Shown: piece by piece, positions 11,056 to 20,598 of the stretch
How positions within the stretch are numbered: the stretch's first letter is position 1
Layout: every line of letters starts with the position of its first letter
NCBI GenBank assembly: GCA_964472545.1
Contig: CAYYNP010000102.1
Location: forward strand, 1-29,471
Length of the DNA: 29,471 nucleotides
From: CAYYNP01 sp964472545
GTDB lineage: Bacteria; Planctomycetota; Planctomycetia; Pirellulales; Thermoguttaceae
Direction: 5' to 3'
Notes under the pieces: model-generated
The model's database searches: none
What the model saw: only the letters and a program-made list of their open reading frames with translations
Told to the model about the DNA's origin: nothing
Program-made: the position numbers and the translations under genes

Positions 11056-12372
11056 ATGTGCTTCGGACGATGTAGATGGCGGCTTCTGGCAATCTGGACG
11101 CTGCCTTGGTGCTTTCTGCCGGGATGTGAAACGCCCGTGCCACAAGATGTCACCCGGCCGGTTCGGGTGGTTCGTCTGGGTGATGCTGGCGGGGTTTCGG
11201 GCCGGGCTCTGCCGGGCCGAGCTCGGGCGGTCGAGCAGATCGATCTGGCCTTTCGTGTGTCTGGGCCGCTGGTCGCGCTGCCGGTGAAAGTTGGTGATAC
11301 GGTCGAGGCCGGACAACTGCTCGCGCGCATCGACCCGCGCGATTTCCAGCTTGGCGTGCAAAGGGCCCAGGCCAACCTCCAGCAGGCCCAGGCCCAACTC
11401 CAAGCGATGGAAGCCGGCGCGCGGCCGGAGGAACTGGCGCAGTTGAAAGCCGCTCTGGTTCAGGCCGAGGGAGGTTACACGGTCGCCCGCAGCGAGTACG
11501 AAAGGGCCGTGGAACTTTATAGCCAACGCGCGATGCCGCAGGAGGAGTACGACCGCCGGCGACAAGCGCTAATCCGCGCCCAAGCGGCCCTGAAATCTGC
11601 CCAAGAGGCCCTGCGGATCGGCGAATCCGGCGCCCGCGAGGAAGACCTGGCGGCGAAGCGGGCCGAAATCACCGCGCTGACGGCCGCCTTGACCGAAGCC
11701 CAAAACGCGCTGGACGACACCGTGCTGGTGGCTCCCTTCGCCGGCACGGTGGCGACGACCTACGTCGACAACTACCAGGAAGTGCAGGCCAAGCAGCAAA
11801 TCGTCCGACTGCTGGATACCTCGCGGATCGAGATGGTGATCAACGTGCCCGAAAGCGGCATGTGGCTGGTCAACTATCTGCAGGCCACGCTCTCCGACGA
11901 GCAGTGGGAAGAGGCCGTGAAGATCACCTGCACGTTCCAGCCGTCCGCCGATCAGACGATCGAGGTTCCCGCCACGATCAAGGAGATTGGGGCCGAGGCC
12001 TCGCGGACCACGCGAACCTATCCGCTGACGCTGATCATGGATCAACCGGCCGAGGGCGAGATCCTGCCCGGTTTTGCGGGCACGGCCCGGGCCTCGGTCG
12101 AGTTGCCCGAAGACGTCGAAGCGAGCGGTTTCGAGGTGCCCGGCTCGGCCGTGTCTGAAGGCGAAAACGGCGAGAAGTTGGTGTGGCTGGTCGACGAGGC
12201 GTCCGGCAAGGTCTCGCGGCAGGAAGTCGCCGTAGACAAGACGACCGCCCGCGGCATCATCGTCAAAGGGCTCAGCCGAGGGCAGTTGGTTGCGACCGCC
12301 GGCGTTCACTACCTCAAAAACGGCCAAACGGTTCGCATCCTCGGCGCGCCGGCCGGGGAGGACGCCCCGTGA
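11056..12372 (+). CDS. RND efflux periplasmic adaptor (lipoprotein)
   Basis: A 438-residue membrane fusion protein that would link the downstream RND pump to an outer-membrane channel. ATG 11056 was chosen because GGGAGGGGA at 11041-11049 precedes it and a lipoprotein signal follows: hydrophobic stretch, then LPGC with lipidated Cys24. A start 54 bp upstream would bury this signal. Domains: first half-barrel/lipoyl strand (about 40-90, FRVSGPLVALPVKVGDTVEAGQ), a long Gln/Ala-rich alpha-hairpin coiled coil (about 95-215), second lipoyl half (LDDTVLVAPFAGTVA), beta-barrel, and a membrane-proximal domain ending NGQTVRIL. The pump gene overlaps its stop codon by 4 bp. No TolC-like gene is next to it. 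Confidence 0.92.
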   Translation: MCFGRCRWRLLAIWTLPWCFLPGCETPVPQDVTRPVRVVRLGDAGGVSGRALPGRARAVEQIDLAFRVSGPLVALPVKVGDTVEAGQLLARIDPRDFQLGVQRAQANLQQAQAQLQAMEAGARPEELAQLKAALVQAEGGYTVARSEYERAVELYSQRAMPQEEYDRRRQALIRAQAALKSAQEALRIGESGAREEDLAAKRAEITALTAALTEAQNALDDTVLVAPFAGTVATTYVDNYQEVQAKQQIVRLLDTSRIEMVINVPESGMWLVNYLQATLSDEQWEEAVKITCTFQPSADQTIEVPATIKEIGAEASRTTRTYPLTLIMDQPAEGEILPGFAGTARASVELPEDVEASGFEVPGSAVSEGENGEKLVWLVDEASGKVSRQEVAVDKTTARGIIVKGLSRGQLVATAGVHYLKNGQTVRILGAPAGEDAP

Positions 12373-15300
12373 GCCTCGCACAAACGGCCATCGACAAGCG
12401 GACGATCACCGGCTTTGCCACCGTGCTGGCGTTGATCGGCGGATTGGCCACGTATCGCAACCTCGGGCAGCTCGAAGACCCCGAATTCACCATCAAGACG
12501 GCGGTGATCAACACGGCCTATCCGGGCGCCTCGGCCGAACAGGTCGAACTCGAAGTGACCGACCGGATCGAAACGGCTCTGCAAGAGATGCCGCAGTTGG
12601 ATTACGTCGAGTCGCTCTCGCGGCGCGGGATGTCGATGATCACCGCGGAGATCAAGCCGTCGTACGCGTCGTCGGACATGCCGCAGATTTGGGACGAGCT
12701 GCGCAAGAAAGTCCGCGACGTGCGGGAGAGTTTTCCGCCGGGCGTGGCCGCGCCGGTAGTGGCCGACGATTTCGGCGACGTCTACGGCCTGCTGCTGGCA
12801 GTGACCGCCGACGGCTTCGACTACGCCGAACTGGAAGACTACGTCGACGGGATGAAGAAGGAACTCAGCTTGGTCGAGGGCGTGGCCCGGGTGGAGATCT
12901 GGGGCGCTCAACAGCGGTGCATCTACATCGACGTCTCCCAGACCCGGCTGTCGCAGCTCGGCATTTCGATGGAGATGCTCTACAACACGCTCACACAGCA
13001 AAACGTGGTGGTCGATTCCGGCGGCGTGGACCTCTCCGGCGAACGGCTGCTGATCGATCAGACCGGAGAGTTCGAGTCGCCCGAAGACATCGAGAACCTG
13101 ATCGTCCGCAGCGCCGGCATCGGGGCAGCGCCCGGTGGAGAAGCAACCGGCGACGACGAATTGGTCTACGTGCGCGACATCGGCGAAGTCCGCCGCGGCT
13201 TCCGCGACCCGCCCCGGGCCGAAATGCGTTTCGACGGGCTGCCGGCGTTGGCGATCTCGATCTCCAACGTGCCCGGGGCCAACGTGGTCGAGTTGGGCCG
13301 GGAAGTGGAGAAGCGCTATCGCGAACTGCTGGCCGAGTTGCCCATCGGCATTGAGGTCCACAAGATCTCCTGGCAATCCGATCTGGTTTCGCAATCGATC
13401 GCCGATTTCATGATCAGCCTGCTCGAGGCGGTGGCCATCGTGTTGGCCGTGTTGTGGCTTGCGATGGGCTACCGCGTGGCGGCGATCGTGGGGCTCTGTG
13501 GGCTGGTGTTTACGATCGTGATCAGCTTCCTCTTCATGGGCCTTTGGGGCATCGACTTGCAGCGGATGTCGCTCGGGGCGCTGGTGATCGCGATGGGGAT
13601 GATGGTCGATAACGCGATCGTGGTCTGCGACGGGATCATGGTGCGCTTGCAGCAGGGGATGGATCGCGTGAAGGCGGCGGTCGAAGCGGCCACGTTGCCG
13701 TCGGTGCCCCTGTTGGGGGCCACGATTATCGCCGTGATGGCCTTCTTTCCGATCTACGTTTCGCCGGAGAGCGCCGGCGAGTATTGTGCCTCGCTATTTC
13801 AAGTGGTGGCCGTTTCGCTGATGCTCAGTTGGGTGTTGTCGGTTACCGTCACGCCGCTGATGTGCATCTGGCTGCTGCCGACGCCGGAGAACGCCGGCGG
13901 CGACGAGGATGCCTACGCCGGCCGCTTCTACGGAGGTTTCCGTTCGCTGCTGGCCGGGGCGATCCGCTTCCGGTTGCCGGTGATCGGCGGGATGGTCGTG
14001 TTGCTGGCGGCCTCCGGCTTCGCGTTTCGCTATATCGACAGCACGTTCTTCCCCGATTCGGCCCGACTGCAAGTGATGATCGACTATTGGGCGCCCGAGG
14101 GTACGGCGATCGAGACCGTGTCTGAGGACTTGCGCGAGATCGAAGCGCACCTGCAGGCCGACGAGAAAGTCACCGGCGTCAGCGCGTTCATCGGCCAGGG
14201 CCCGCCGCGTTTCTACCTGCCGGTGAGTCCCGAGAAGCCGTACTCTTCGTACGGTCAGTTGATCGTCAACGTCAAGGACCTTGCGGGGCTCAACAAGTTC
14301 ATTCCCGAAATCGACACTTGGGCGGCCGAGAACGTGCCGCAGGCTCGCTGCATCGTACAGCGCTACGGCCTGGGGCCGAGCGAAACGTGGAAGGTCGAAG
14401 CCCGGATCAGCGGGCCGGCCAACGCCGACCCGAAGGAGCTGCGAAAACAGGCCGCCAAGGGAATCGCGGCGCTGGAGAAGAGCCCGTACTTGAAAGTTGC
14501 CCGCACCGACTGGCGCCAGCGGGTGAAGAAGGTGCAGCCGGTCTACGACCAGCAGCGTGCCCGGTTGTCGCGGGTCTCGCGGTCGGATATCGGCAAGGCG
14601 ACGCGTCGTGCCTACGACGGGCTGCCGGTCGGGCTCTATCGCGAGGAGGACAAACTGCTGCCGATCGTCGTGCGCCACGTGGAAGACCAACGGCAGCAGT
14701 TCCCCGGCGCCATCGAAAGCCTGCAGGTCCATCCGACGTTCTCCCGCGAGACGGTACCGATGGCTCAGGTGACCGCAGGAGTCAACCTCGAGTGGGAGGA
14801 CCCACTCATCTGGCGGTACAATCGCCGCCGCACGATCACCATCCAGGCCAACCCGCCCGACGGCGTGCCGGCGTCGAAGCTGCGGCAGAGCGTGCTGGCG
14901 GATTTCGATACTCTGACCGACGAGCTGCCGACGGGCTACGAGTTGGAATGGGGGTCGGAGTACGAAAGTTCCCGCGACTCCCAACAGTCGCTGATCCCCG
15001 GTGTGCTGCCGGCGCTGGCGATCGTGGCGTTGATCGTGGTCGCTCTGTTCAATGCGTACAGGCCGCCGCTGATCATCGCCTGTACGATCCCCTTCGCCCT
15101 GATCGGCGTGAGCGTGGGGCTGTTGTCGACCGGCCAGCCGTTCGGCTTCCTGGCGCTGCTCGGGGCGATGAGCCTGGCCGGAATGATGATCAAGAACGCG
15201 ATTGTGCTGCTGGATCAGATCGACATCGAGAAAGCGGCCGGCAAGAGCAACTACGAAGCGGTAATGGAAGCGGCCCTCTCGCGTCTGCGACCGGTCGTGT

Positions 15301-15473
15301 TGGCGGCGGCGACCACCGTGTTGGGCGTGATCCCGCTGCTGCAAGACGTCTTTTGGGTGGCGATGGCGGTGACCATCATGTTCGGCCTGGCGTTCGGCAC
15401 ACTGCTGACGATGGTCCTGCTGCCGGTGCTGTATGCGTGTTTTTATCGGGCAAAGCCGGAGGGTGACGGTTAG
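12369..15473 (+). CDS. RND family efflux transporter permease (HAE1/AcrB-like)
   Basis: A 1034-residue inner-membrane proton-driven pump, the normal length for the family. The GTG at 12369 overlaps the adaptor stop (GTGA), which gives the protein start MSLAQTAIDKRTI; upstream extension would run inside the adaptor gene. TM1 sits at about 12-30, followed by the first porter domain. TM4 carries Asp414-Asn415 (MVDNAIV), corresponding to the Asp407/Asp408 pair of AcrB, with only the first Asp kept. TM10 carries Lys942 (MIKNAIV), matching AcrB Lys940. Both halves of the duplicated fold are intact. The second-position Asn occurs in many AcrB relatives and does not by itself imply loss of function. 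The substrate cannot be predicted. Confidence 0.94.
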   Translation: MSLAQTAIDKRTITGFATVLALIGGLATYRNLGQLEDPEFTIKTAVINTAYPGASAEQVELEVTDRIETALQEMPQLDYVESLSRRGMSMITAEIKPSYASSDMPQIWDELRKKVRDVRESFPPGVAAPVVADDFGDVYGLLLAVTADGFDYAELEDYVDGMKKELSLVEGVARVEIWGAQQRCIYIDVSQTRLSQLGISMEMLYNTLTQQNVVVDSGGVDLSGERLLIDQTGEFESPEDIENLIVRSAGIGAAPGGEATGDDELVYVRDIGEVRRGFRDPPRAEMRFDGLPALAISISNVPGANVVELGREVEKRYRELLAELPIGIEVHKISWQSDLVSQSIADFMISLLEAVAIVLAVLWLAMGYRVAAIVGLCGLVFTIVISFLFMGLWGIDLQRMSLGALVIAMGMMVDNAIVVCDGIMVRLQQGMDRVKAAVEAATLPSVPLLGATIIAVMAFFPIYVSPESAGEYCASLFQVVAVSLMLSWVLSVTVTPLMCIWLLPTPENAGGDEDAYAGRFYGGFRSLLAGAIRFRLPVIGGMVVLLAASGFAFRYIDSTFFPDSARLQVMIDYWAPEGTAIETVSEDLREIEAHLQADEKVTGVSAFIGQGPPRFYLPVSPEKPYSSYGQLIVNVKDLAGLNKFIPEIDTWAAENVPQARCIVQRYGLGPSETWKVEARISGPANADPKELRKQAAKGIAALEKSPYLKVARTDWRQRVKKVQPVYDQQRARLSRVSRSDIGKATRRAYDGLPVGLYREEDKLLPIVVRHVEDQRQQFPGAIESLQVHPTFSRETVPMAQVTAGVNLEWEDPLIWRYNRRRTITIQANPPDGVPASKLRQSVLADFDTLTDELPTGYELEWGSEYESSRDSQQSLIPGVLPALAIVALIVVALFNAYRPPLIIACTIPFALIGVSVGLLSTGQPFGFLALLGAMSLAGMMIKNAIVLLDQIDIEKAAGKSNYEAVMEAALSRLRPVVLAAATTVLGVIPLLQDVFWVAMAVTIMFGLAFGTLLTMVLLPVLYACFYRAKPEGDG

Positions 15474-15502
15474 AGCCTTTGCGAGAATCCGCGGGCCGTC
15501 GG

Positions 15503-15630
15503 ATAGTAGTCGTCTCGCTGCGGCGAGACGGGTTAGATAGTAGTCGTCTCGCTGCGGCGAGACGGGTTAGATAGTAGTCGTCTCGCTCCGCGAGACGGAC
15601 CGACATCTCGCGGAGCGAGATGACTACTCT
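15503..15630. repeat. Array of 34-bp hairpin repeats (array 2, inverted)
   Basis: Units at 15503-15536, 15537-15570 and 15571-15604, then an inverted half-unit to 15630. Read on the other strand, the third unit matches the array 1 unit at all but one base. Stems: CGTCTCGC-TGCG-GCGAGACG (units 1, 2), CGTCTCGC-TCC-GCGAGACG (unit 3) and CATCTCGC-GGA-GCGAGATG (last). The last one carries a paired change in both arms. It fills most of the 175-bp gap before the channel gene. Confidence 0.9.
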
Positions 15631-15648
15631 GAGAGAAAACGGATCCAC

Positions 15649-16338
15649 GTGCAACGTCATCGCTTCCACATCCTGCTCGGCGCGTTGGCGCTGTTGTTGG
15701 CCACCGGCCCGGTGCTGCCGTTGGTGCCGGGGTTGTCGCATCCGTTTGCCGCCCGGGTGACCGTCACGGCCGTCTTCACGGCGATGGTGCTTTCGGCCGT
15801 GCTGGCCGTGGCCCAAACTCGGCTGACGGTGATCGTGGTGCTGGCACTGGCCGTGCCGGAGGTGATCCTCGGCATCGTGGGGCTGGCCGTCGGCGGCGAC
15901 GGCGTCACGGTGGCCACGCACGTGCTAAGTATCCTGCTGCTCGGCTACACGGTCGTCGTCTTGCTGGGGTTTCTCTTCAGAGTCCGCCGTGTCACGGGCA
16001 ACATGATCTCGGCCTCGCTCTGCGCCTATTTGATCCTCGGCGTGCTCTGGGCCAACGTCTTCTCGCTGGTGGCGATCCTGCAGTCGGACGCCTTTCACTT
16101 CTCGTTTGCCGAAGATGCCGCCGGCGCAATGCGGTTCGGCACCGAGCAGACCGTGCTGCCGCTCTACTACAGCTTCGTCACGATGACCACGCTGGGCTAC
16201 GGCGACATCGTGCCAATCTCCTCCGCCGCCCGCATGCTGGCGTCGATCGCGGCGATCGTCGGCCAGTTCTACTTGGCCGTGCTGGTGGCGCGGCTGGTGG
16301 GACTGCATATCGCCCAGGCGAACCAGCGGAAAGAGTGA
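15649..16338 (+). CDS. Potassium channel-like membrane protein (Ion_trans_2)
   Basis: A 229-residue membrane protein with about six hydrophobic segments (7-27, 35-55, 58-82, 88-110, 120-142, 195-218). Between the last two is a pore helix and the selectivity filter TLGYGD (181-186, GYG at 183-185), the hallmark of K+-selective pores. No Arg-rich S4 is visible, so it is probably not voltage gated, and there is no RCK/TrkA domain for ligand control. GTG 15649 is the most likely start; the ribosome site is weak (GAGAG). It begins only 18 bases after the repeat array, leaving little room for a conventional promoter, so read-through from upstream or a promoter in the repeats is possible. It converges with the lactonase-fold gene. 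Confidence 0.85.
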   Translation: MQRHRFHILLGALALLLATGPVLPLVPGLSHPFAARVTVTAVFTAMVLSAVLAVAQTRLTVIVVLALAVPEVILGIVGLAVGGDGVTVATHVLSILLLGYTVVVLLGFLFRVRRVTGNMISASLCAYLILGVLWANVFSLVAILQSDAFHFSFAEDAAGAMRFGTEQTVLPLYYSFVTMTTLGYGDIVPISSAARMLASIAAIVGQFYLAVLVARLVGLHIAQANQRKE

Positions 16339-16342
16339 CCGC

Positions 16343-16378
16343 GGCTGGAGGCTGGGGGCTGGAGGCTGGGGGCTGGGG
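16343..16378. repeat. 14-bp G-rich tandem repeat between convergent genes
   Basis: Two copies of GGCTGGAGGCTGGG (16343-16356, 16357-16370) and a partial third. It occupies most of the 52-bp gap between the convergent stops at 16338 and 16391. The G-runs could form a quadruplex, but this is not established. Confidence 0.8.
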
Positions 16379-16390
16379 CGACGCTGTCTC

Positions 16391-17560
16391 CTACGACCCT
16401 GGCCGCCCGAAGAGTACGCAAATCGGCGTGGGAACCATCAACGTGGTTTGCGTGTAAGTCAACTCGCCCGTCTCGGCGTCGACCGCAAACACGGCCAGCG
16501 TGTTGCTGTTGCGTCCGGCGGCCAGCAGCCACTTTCCGTCGGGGTCGAGATTGAAGTTCCGCGGCCAGCTTCCGCGAACCGGTTCGCATTCGATCACCGC
16601 CAGCTTTCCGCTCCGGCGGTCGACGCGCAACGCGGTGATCGTGTCGTGCCCGCGGTTGGCCGCGTAGACGAACTTGCCGGAAGGATGGACGCGGATCTCC
16701 GACGCGCTGACGAACGACTCCTTGGCCTTCTCTTGCTTTGGCACGGTGGGAACGGTCTGCAAGAGGGTCATGGTGCCCTGCTTGGCATCGTAGGCGAACG
16801 TGCTGACCGACAGCTCCATTTCGTTCAACACGTAGATGAACCGTCCGCCGGTGTGAAACTTCATATGCCGCGGTCCGCCTCCGGGGGGAACCTGGCCGAA
16901 GCCGTGCGGCGTCAGGTTGGCCCGCTGGGGGTCGAGCCGGTAGATCACCACCTTGTCCAGGCCGAGATCCGGCACGAACACGAAACGGTTGTCCGGCGAG
17001 GTGCCGATCCAATGGGCGTGTGGCTTGTCTTGCCTGCCGGGGAAGACGCCCGAGCCGCCTTCATGCTCGATCAGCTTCGACCGCGGGCGGATCGAACAGT
17101 CGCCGGCCAGGGGAAACGCGGCCGTCGATCCGCCGCCGTATTGGGCCGAGAGGAGCACCTTGCCCGTGCGATCGGTGGCGATGTGCGCTGCGCCGCCGTC
17201 GCCGGTCGGCTGAGAGTTGAGCATCGACAACGCCGCCCGGCCGTCTTGCCGCCGGATACGAAACGCCACGACCGACGGCACGGCGTCGACGGTGCCGGTC
17301 GAATAGAGCACGTCGCCGTCCGGGTGCAGCGCGAGGAAGCCCGGGCTGTCGATCTCGGCCGCCAATCGTGGCCGGGTCGGTTTGCCGGTTTCGGTATCGA
17401 ACGTGGCGTGATAGATGCCGCGGCTAAGACCACCCCGGGGCGTGGTCGTGCCGATCCACACGTCCAACTCATCCGCCGGGCAAACGCCGGCAACCCACCA
17501 GGCCGATAACATCACCACACATCCGACGACGCGGCAACGTGACACGAATTCACGGTTCAT
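16391..17560 (-). CDS. Exported lactonase-family beta-propeller
   Basis: A 389-residue protein with an N-terminal signal peptide (hydrophobic stretch about 11-28, ending VCPAD) and the repeated blade pattern of the seven-bladed 6-phosphogluconolactonase-like family (PF10282). Visible blades include GFLALHPDGDVLYST, GGGPRHMKFHTGGRFIYVLNE, ASEIRVHPSGKFVYAANR and PRNFNLDPDGKWLLAAGRNSNTLAVF. Characterised relatives open sugar lactones. Export argues against the cytoplasmic pentose-phosphate role, and a sugar-acid lactone made from glycan is a better guess. It starts 25 bp after the upstream minus-strand gene, probably in the same transcript; GGAG lies at suitable spacing before the ATG. Confidence 0.88.
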   Translation of the reverse strand: MNREFVSRCRVVGCVVMLSAWWVAGVCPADELDVWIGTTTPRGGLSRGIYHATFDTETGKPTRPRLAAEIDSPGFLALHPDGDVLYSTGTVDAVPSVVAFRIRRQDGRAALSMLNSQPTGDGGAAHIATDRTGKVLLSAQYGGGSTAAFPLAGDCSIRPRSKLIEHEGGSGVFPGRQDKPHAHWIGTSPDNRFVFVPDLGLDKVVIYRLDPQRANLTPHGFGQVPPGGGPRHMKFHTGGRFIYVLNEMELSVSTFAYDAKQGTMTLLQTVPTVPKQEKAKESFVSASEIRVHPSGKFVYAANRGHDTITALRVDRRSGKLAVIECEPVRGSWPRNFNLDPDGKWLLAAGRNSNTLAVFAVDAETGELTYTQTTLMVPTPICVLFGRPGS

Positions 17561-17585
17561 TCGAGTGACTCCAGGTTCTTGAATG

Positions 17586-20567
17586 TCATTGCGATACCGC
17601 GGTACTCGGCATTAGCACTAAGGTCTGATTTAGCTTCGGCGCCGTAGCCGGAAATCGAAGCGACTGCCCATCGGACACGGCCGCTTCCACGTAGTACTCC
17701 ACGTCCGTCTTGGCGCCGCCGGGCGGAAAGGCCGCGGTGTAGACGCCACGGGCGACGTGCTCGATCGGGATCGGGCGAAACGGGCCACGGCCCATCTCGC
17801 GATAGTGCAGCACGGCCTTCGCTGGCGGAGCGTCGGCCAGCACCATCACTTTCAACGAAAGGACTTCTCCGGACCGGATGCTGCTGCGAGCCGTGGGCAC
17901 GATCAGCCGCGGCCGTCCGCGATACACCGTCGACAGCCGCGCGTCGTCCGGCAGCGGCCCGCCGAGAGCTTTGGCCAGCGCCTGCCGTGGGCCGCCGACC
18001 GCCCGGTGATAGAAGCTGTGTTCCCAATACATCACGGTGGCCAAGGCGCCGTTGGTATTGGTGGTGTCGAGCAAATACGCAAACGCCTCTTCGTACGCGG
18101 CGAGGATTTCGCGGAATGCCGGCAAGGCGGTCTCCTCGGCCAGTCGCTTACGGGCCTGTACGTCTTGCTCGGCGTCGACGGTCTTCATGGTGAGTTGGAA
18201 CCTGCCCACGGCACAGTCGAGCTTCGCCCCGGCACGAAGATACTGCATCGTGCCCAGCCAATAGTCGAACCGGGCCTGATTGCCCGCACCGCTAACCTTC
18301 GGCCGGCAAGCCGCCAGGCGATCGACAAAGCCGTACGCCTCGGCCACCTCGGCCCACGGCCGTTGATTGGGCCGCACGCCGGCCGGACAGCCGTGCGAGA
18401 GCGGACGCGGCAAGCGGCTGTCGATCTCGGCGAAGATAGCGGCAACGTCGCCGGTGGCATTCTGCCCGAATAGCGCGGTTGCCCAGTCGCGATAGTAATC
18501 CTCGCAGGGAACCTTACGCATCCGCAGAGCCGGCGCCACGTTGCCGGCCGGGGGAAAGTCGGCCGCGTAGTCGCCGTGCGCCGGTCCGCCACAGTTGATC
18601 TTCCGCACGAAGTCCTTGCCCTCGACAACAATTGCCGAGATACACGGCAGCGAGGTGATGTAGACGAACTGAATCTGCAACCGCCCGTTGGACACCGTAA
18701 CGCCTTCCGCCGTATGATCCCAGGCCGCGAACTTGCCCACCTTGGCGAAGACGTCGAGCCGCTCGATCGCCGTTTTGCCTTGCAGCTTGACGTCCCAGAC
18801 CCGGCGGTCGGCGGCGTCGAAATGCGGCTCGCAGAACTTCAACGTGACGCGATACGTGCCGTTGGGCACCTTCAGGTCGTAGCCCTGCATGTTGTAGCGG
18901 CAGGATTGATAGAGCACGTCGTCGTCCGTGCCGGCCACCGCGGCCCCGGCGTAGTTGGCCAACTGACCGCCGCGCGGACCCTCGGGCAGCTTGGACGGGA
19001 TTGCCGGGCGTTCACTCGGTTCGACATCCTCGTCCCACGGCTGCTGCCAGCCCGCCTGGGCCAGCGTGGCGATGTTCGGGCCGAGGATTCGGGTACGCCA
19101 GATGAGCCCCATCAGCCCGGTGCAGCCGTAGCGTCGGGCGTCGACGGCGTCTTGCCGCGTGCGGCCGACCCAGAGTTGCGGCACGGCCAACCCGCCGTTG
19201 TCGCCTTCCATCCAGGGGATGGCCCACTTGTTGCGTCGCTGCACGCGCCCGTAGGCCGGATCGACCGGATCCTCGCCCAAATGGCGGCTGATGGCGCTCA
19301 GCGCAATCTCCGGCGGTATGGCACGATCGAAGGCCGCCCGATCGTCCTTCGGGCCCAAGACCCAGCCGCAGGTGGCCAGACGGAACGGATTGCCGATGCG
19401 TTTGAGTGCCGTCTGTGCGATCTGCACGTCGCCCACCGTGGCCTTCATCTGCTCCGGTGCGTTGCCCTGCCAGGTCCAGCCCTCGGGCGTCCAGAGCCAG
19501 TAGTAATCCAACGGGTGCGCCGCCGCGATCCGCTTGAAGATCGCCTCGTACACTTCTTGAATGACGGCCGGATCGGCCGGGTCTTTGCCGAGGTCTTCGA
19601 GCCGTTTCCGCACGTTTTGCGGCAGGGTTAGCGGGGCTTCGGTGCCGATGCAGGTCCTTACGCCGAGTTGCTTCGCCAGCGCAAACGATTCGCGGAACAT
19701 GGCCCCCGTGCGGTTGAAGACGAGGTTGCAGCCTTCGGGCGACGTGGGCCGCGGGGTTTGGCCCCGCATCACTTCGGGCCCGAAGTCGTCGCGATCGAAG
19801 AGCATGGCGGCCCCCAGGTGATAGTCGCCCGTCTTGCCCGCCCGCAGGCCACCCCAGGCGGGCGCAAACGCGGCCGTGTAATAGCTCGACGGATAGCTTC
19901 GCTCGACACGTCCCTGGCCATCGAAATCGCCGGGCAGCCCGATCCAGACGGTCGGTTCGGCGTAGGGGTGACCTTCGGGATAACAATGCATGCCGATGAA
20001 GTTCATCCGCAGCTTGGCAAGCTGGCCGATGTGGGCCTGGTAGTCGTCGGCGTTCCAAGAATCGAAACCGAACGGGTGCGAGCCCCAGGGGTTCACGCCG
20101 CGCAGCTCGAACAGCGGCTGGTGCGTTTCGTCGAGATCCGGCAGCGCGAGTGCGACTTGGTCGTCGGGGATCACGTCGCCGTGCAGGTAGAATCGCACGC
20201 CGAGTTTCTCGATCAGATCGTACGCCCCATACAATACGGCTACGCCGCTGCCGCCGGTGACGTGCAGTTGGCTGCGACTGCCAAGGGCCGTCGTCTTCAG
20301 CCGATACTGCTGGGACTGAAGCCTCGAATCGACGGTAAGAGCAATTGCGTCGCCGGCCGTAGGCAACGTGTCGGCTTGCACCAGCGGCAGCAACTCGCCG
20401 GTGCGCAGGTAGACGTATCGCCGGACTTCTCGGCCGGCCAGCAGTTCCTGGAAACCGGCCTGCTCGGGGCAGACGATCGTCGTCGCTCGCTCGGCGGCGG
20501 TGGCGACGGCTGCCCAGGGTGCCCATAGCAGAGCGGCGATGAAGAGCGCTACGCGTGGCGTTGACAT
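17586..20567 (-). CDS. Exported alpha-glucuronidase-like protein with malectin domain
   Basis: A 993-residue exported protein. ATG 20567 was chosen because a signal peptide (MSTPRVALFIAALLWAPW) starts there with AAGGA upstream. Extending to 20645 would translate repeat DNA. Regions: an N-terminal domain like that of GH67/GH115 alpha-glucuronidases (about 30-145), a probable TIM-barrel region (about 155-510, with YYWLWTPEGWTWQG near 355-370), a malectin-like carbohydrate-binding domain (about 540-650), a helical region (about 660-860) and a C-terminal Ig-like fold (about 890-980). It likely acts on uronic-acid-containing glycans, but catalytic residues could not be assigned, so this may be a non-canonical or inactive relative. 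It sits between the UROD-like and lactonase-like genes on one strand. Confidence 0.78.
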   Translation of the reverse strand: MSTPRVALFIAALLWAPWAAVATAAERATTIVCPEQAGFQELLAGREVRRYVYLRTGELLPLVQADTLPTAGDAIALTVDSRLQSQQYRLKTTALGSRSQLHVTGGSGVAVLYGAYDLIEKLGVRFYLHGDVIPDDQVALALPDLDETHQPLFELRGVNPWGSHPFGFDSWNADDYQAHIGQLAKLRMNFIGMHCYPEGHPYAEPTVWIGLPGDFDGQGRVERSYPSSYYTAAFAPAWGGLRAGKTGDYHLGAAMLFDRDDFGPEVMRGQTPRPTSPEGCNLVFNRTGAMFRESFALAKQLGVRTCIGTEAPLTLPQNVRKRLEDLGKDPADPAVIQEVYEAIFKRIAAAHPLDYYWLWTPEGWTWQGNAPEQMKATVGDVQIAQTALKRIGNPFRLATCGWVLGPKDDRAAFDRAIPPEIALSAISRHLGEDPVDPAYGRVQRRNKWAIPWMEGDNGGLAVPQLWVGRTRQDAVDARRYGCTGLMGLIWRTRILGPNIATLAQAGWQQPWDEDVEPSERPAIPSKLPEGPRGGQLANYAGAAVAGTDDDVLYQSCRYNMQGYDLKVPNGTYRVTLKFCEPHFDAADRRVWDVKLQGKTAIERLDVFAKVGKFAAWDHTAEGVTVSNGRLQIQFVYITSLPCISAIVVEGKDFVRKINCGGPAHGDYAADFPPAGNVAPALRMRKVPCEDYYRDWATALFGQNATGDVAAIFAEIDSRLPRPLSHGCPAGVRPNQRPWAEVAEAYGFVDRLAACRPKVSGAGNQARFDYWLGTMQYLRAGAKLDCAVGRFQLTMKTVDAEQDVQARKRLAEETALPAFREILAAYEEAFAYLLDTTNTNGALATVMYWEHSFYHRAVGGPRQALAKALGGPLPDDARLSTVYRGRPRLIVPTARSSIRSGEVLSLKVMVLADAPPAKAVLHYREMGRGPFRPIPIEHVARGVYTAAFPPGGAKTDVEYYVEAAVSDGQSLRFPATAPKLNQTLVLMPSTAVSQ

Positions 20568-20598
20568 GTCGTTGACATCCTTCGGTCGGGGCGTTCCC

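Noticed and set aside
12183..12368. Upstream extension of the RND pump to 12183
   Set aside because: It lies inside the adaptor gene in another frame. The GTG at 12369 overlapping the adaptor stop gives the normal family N-terminus.
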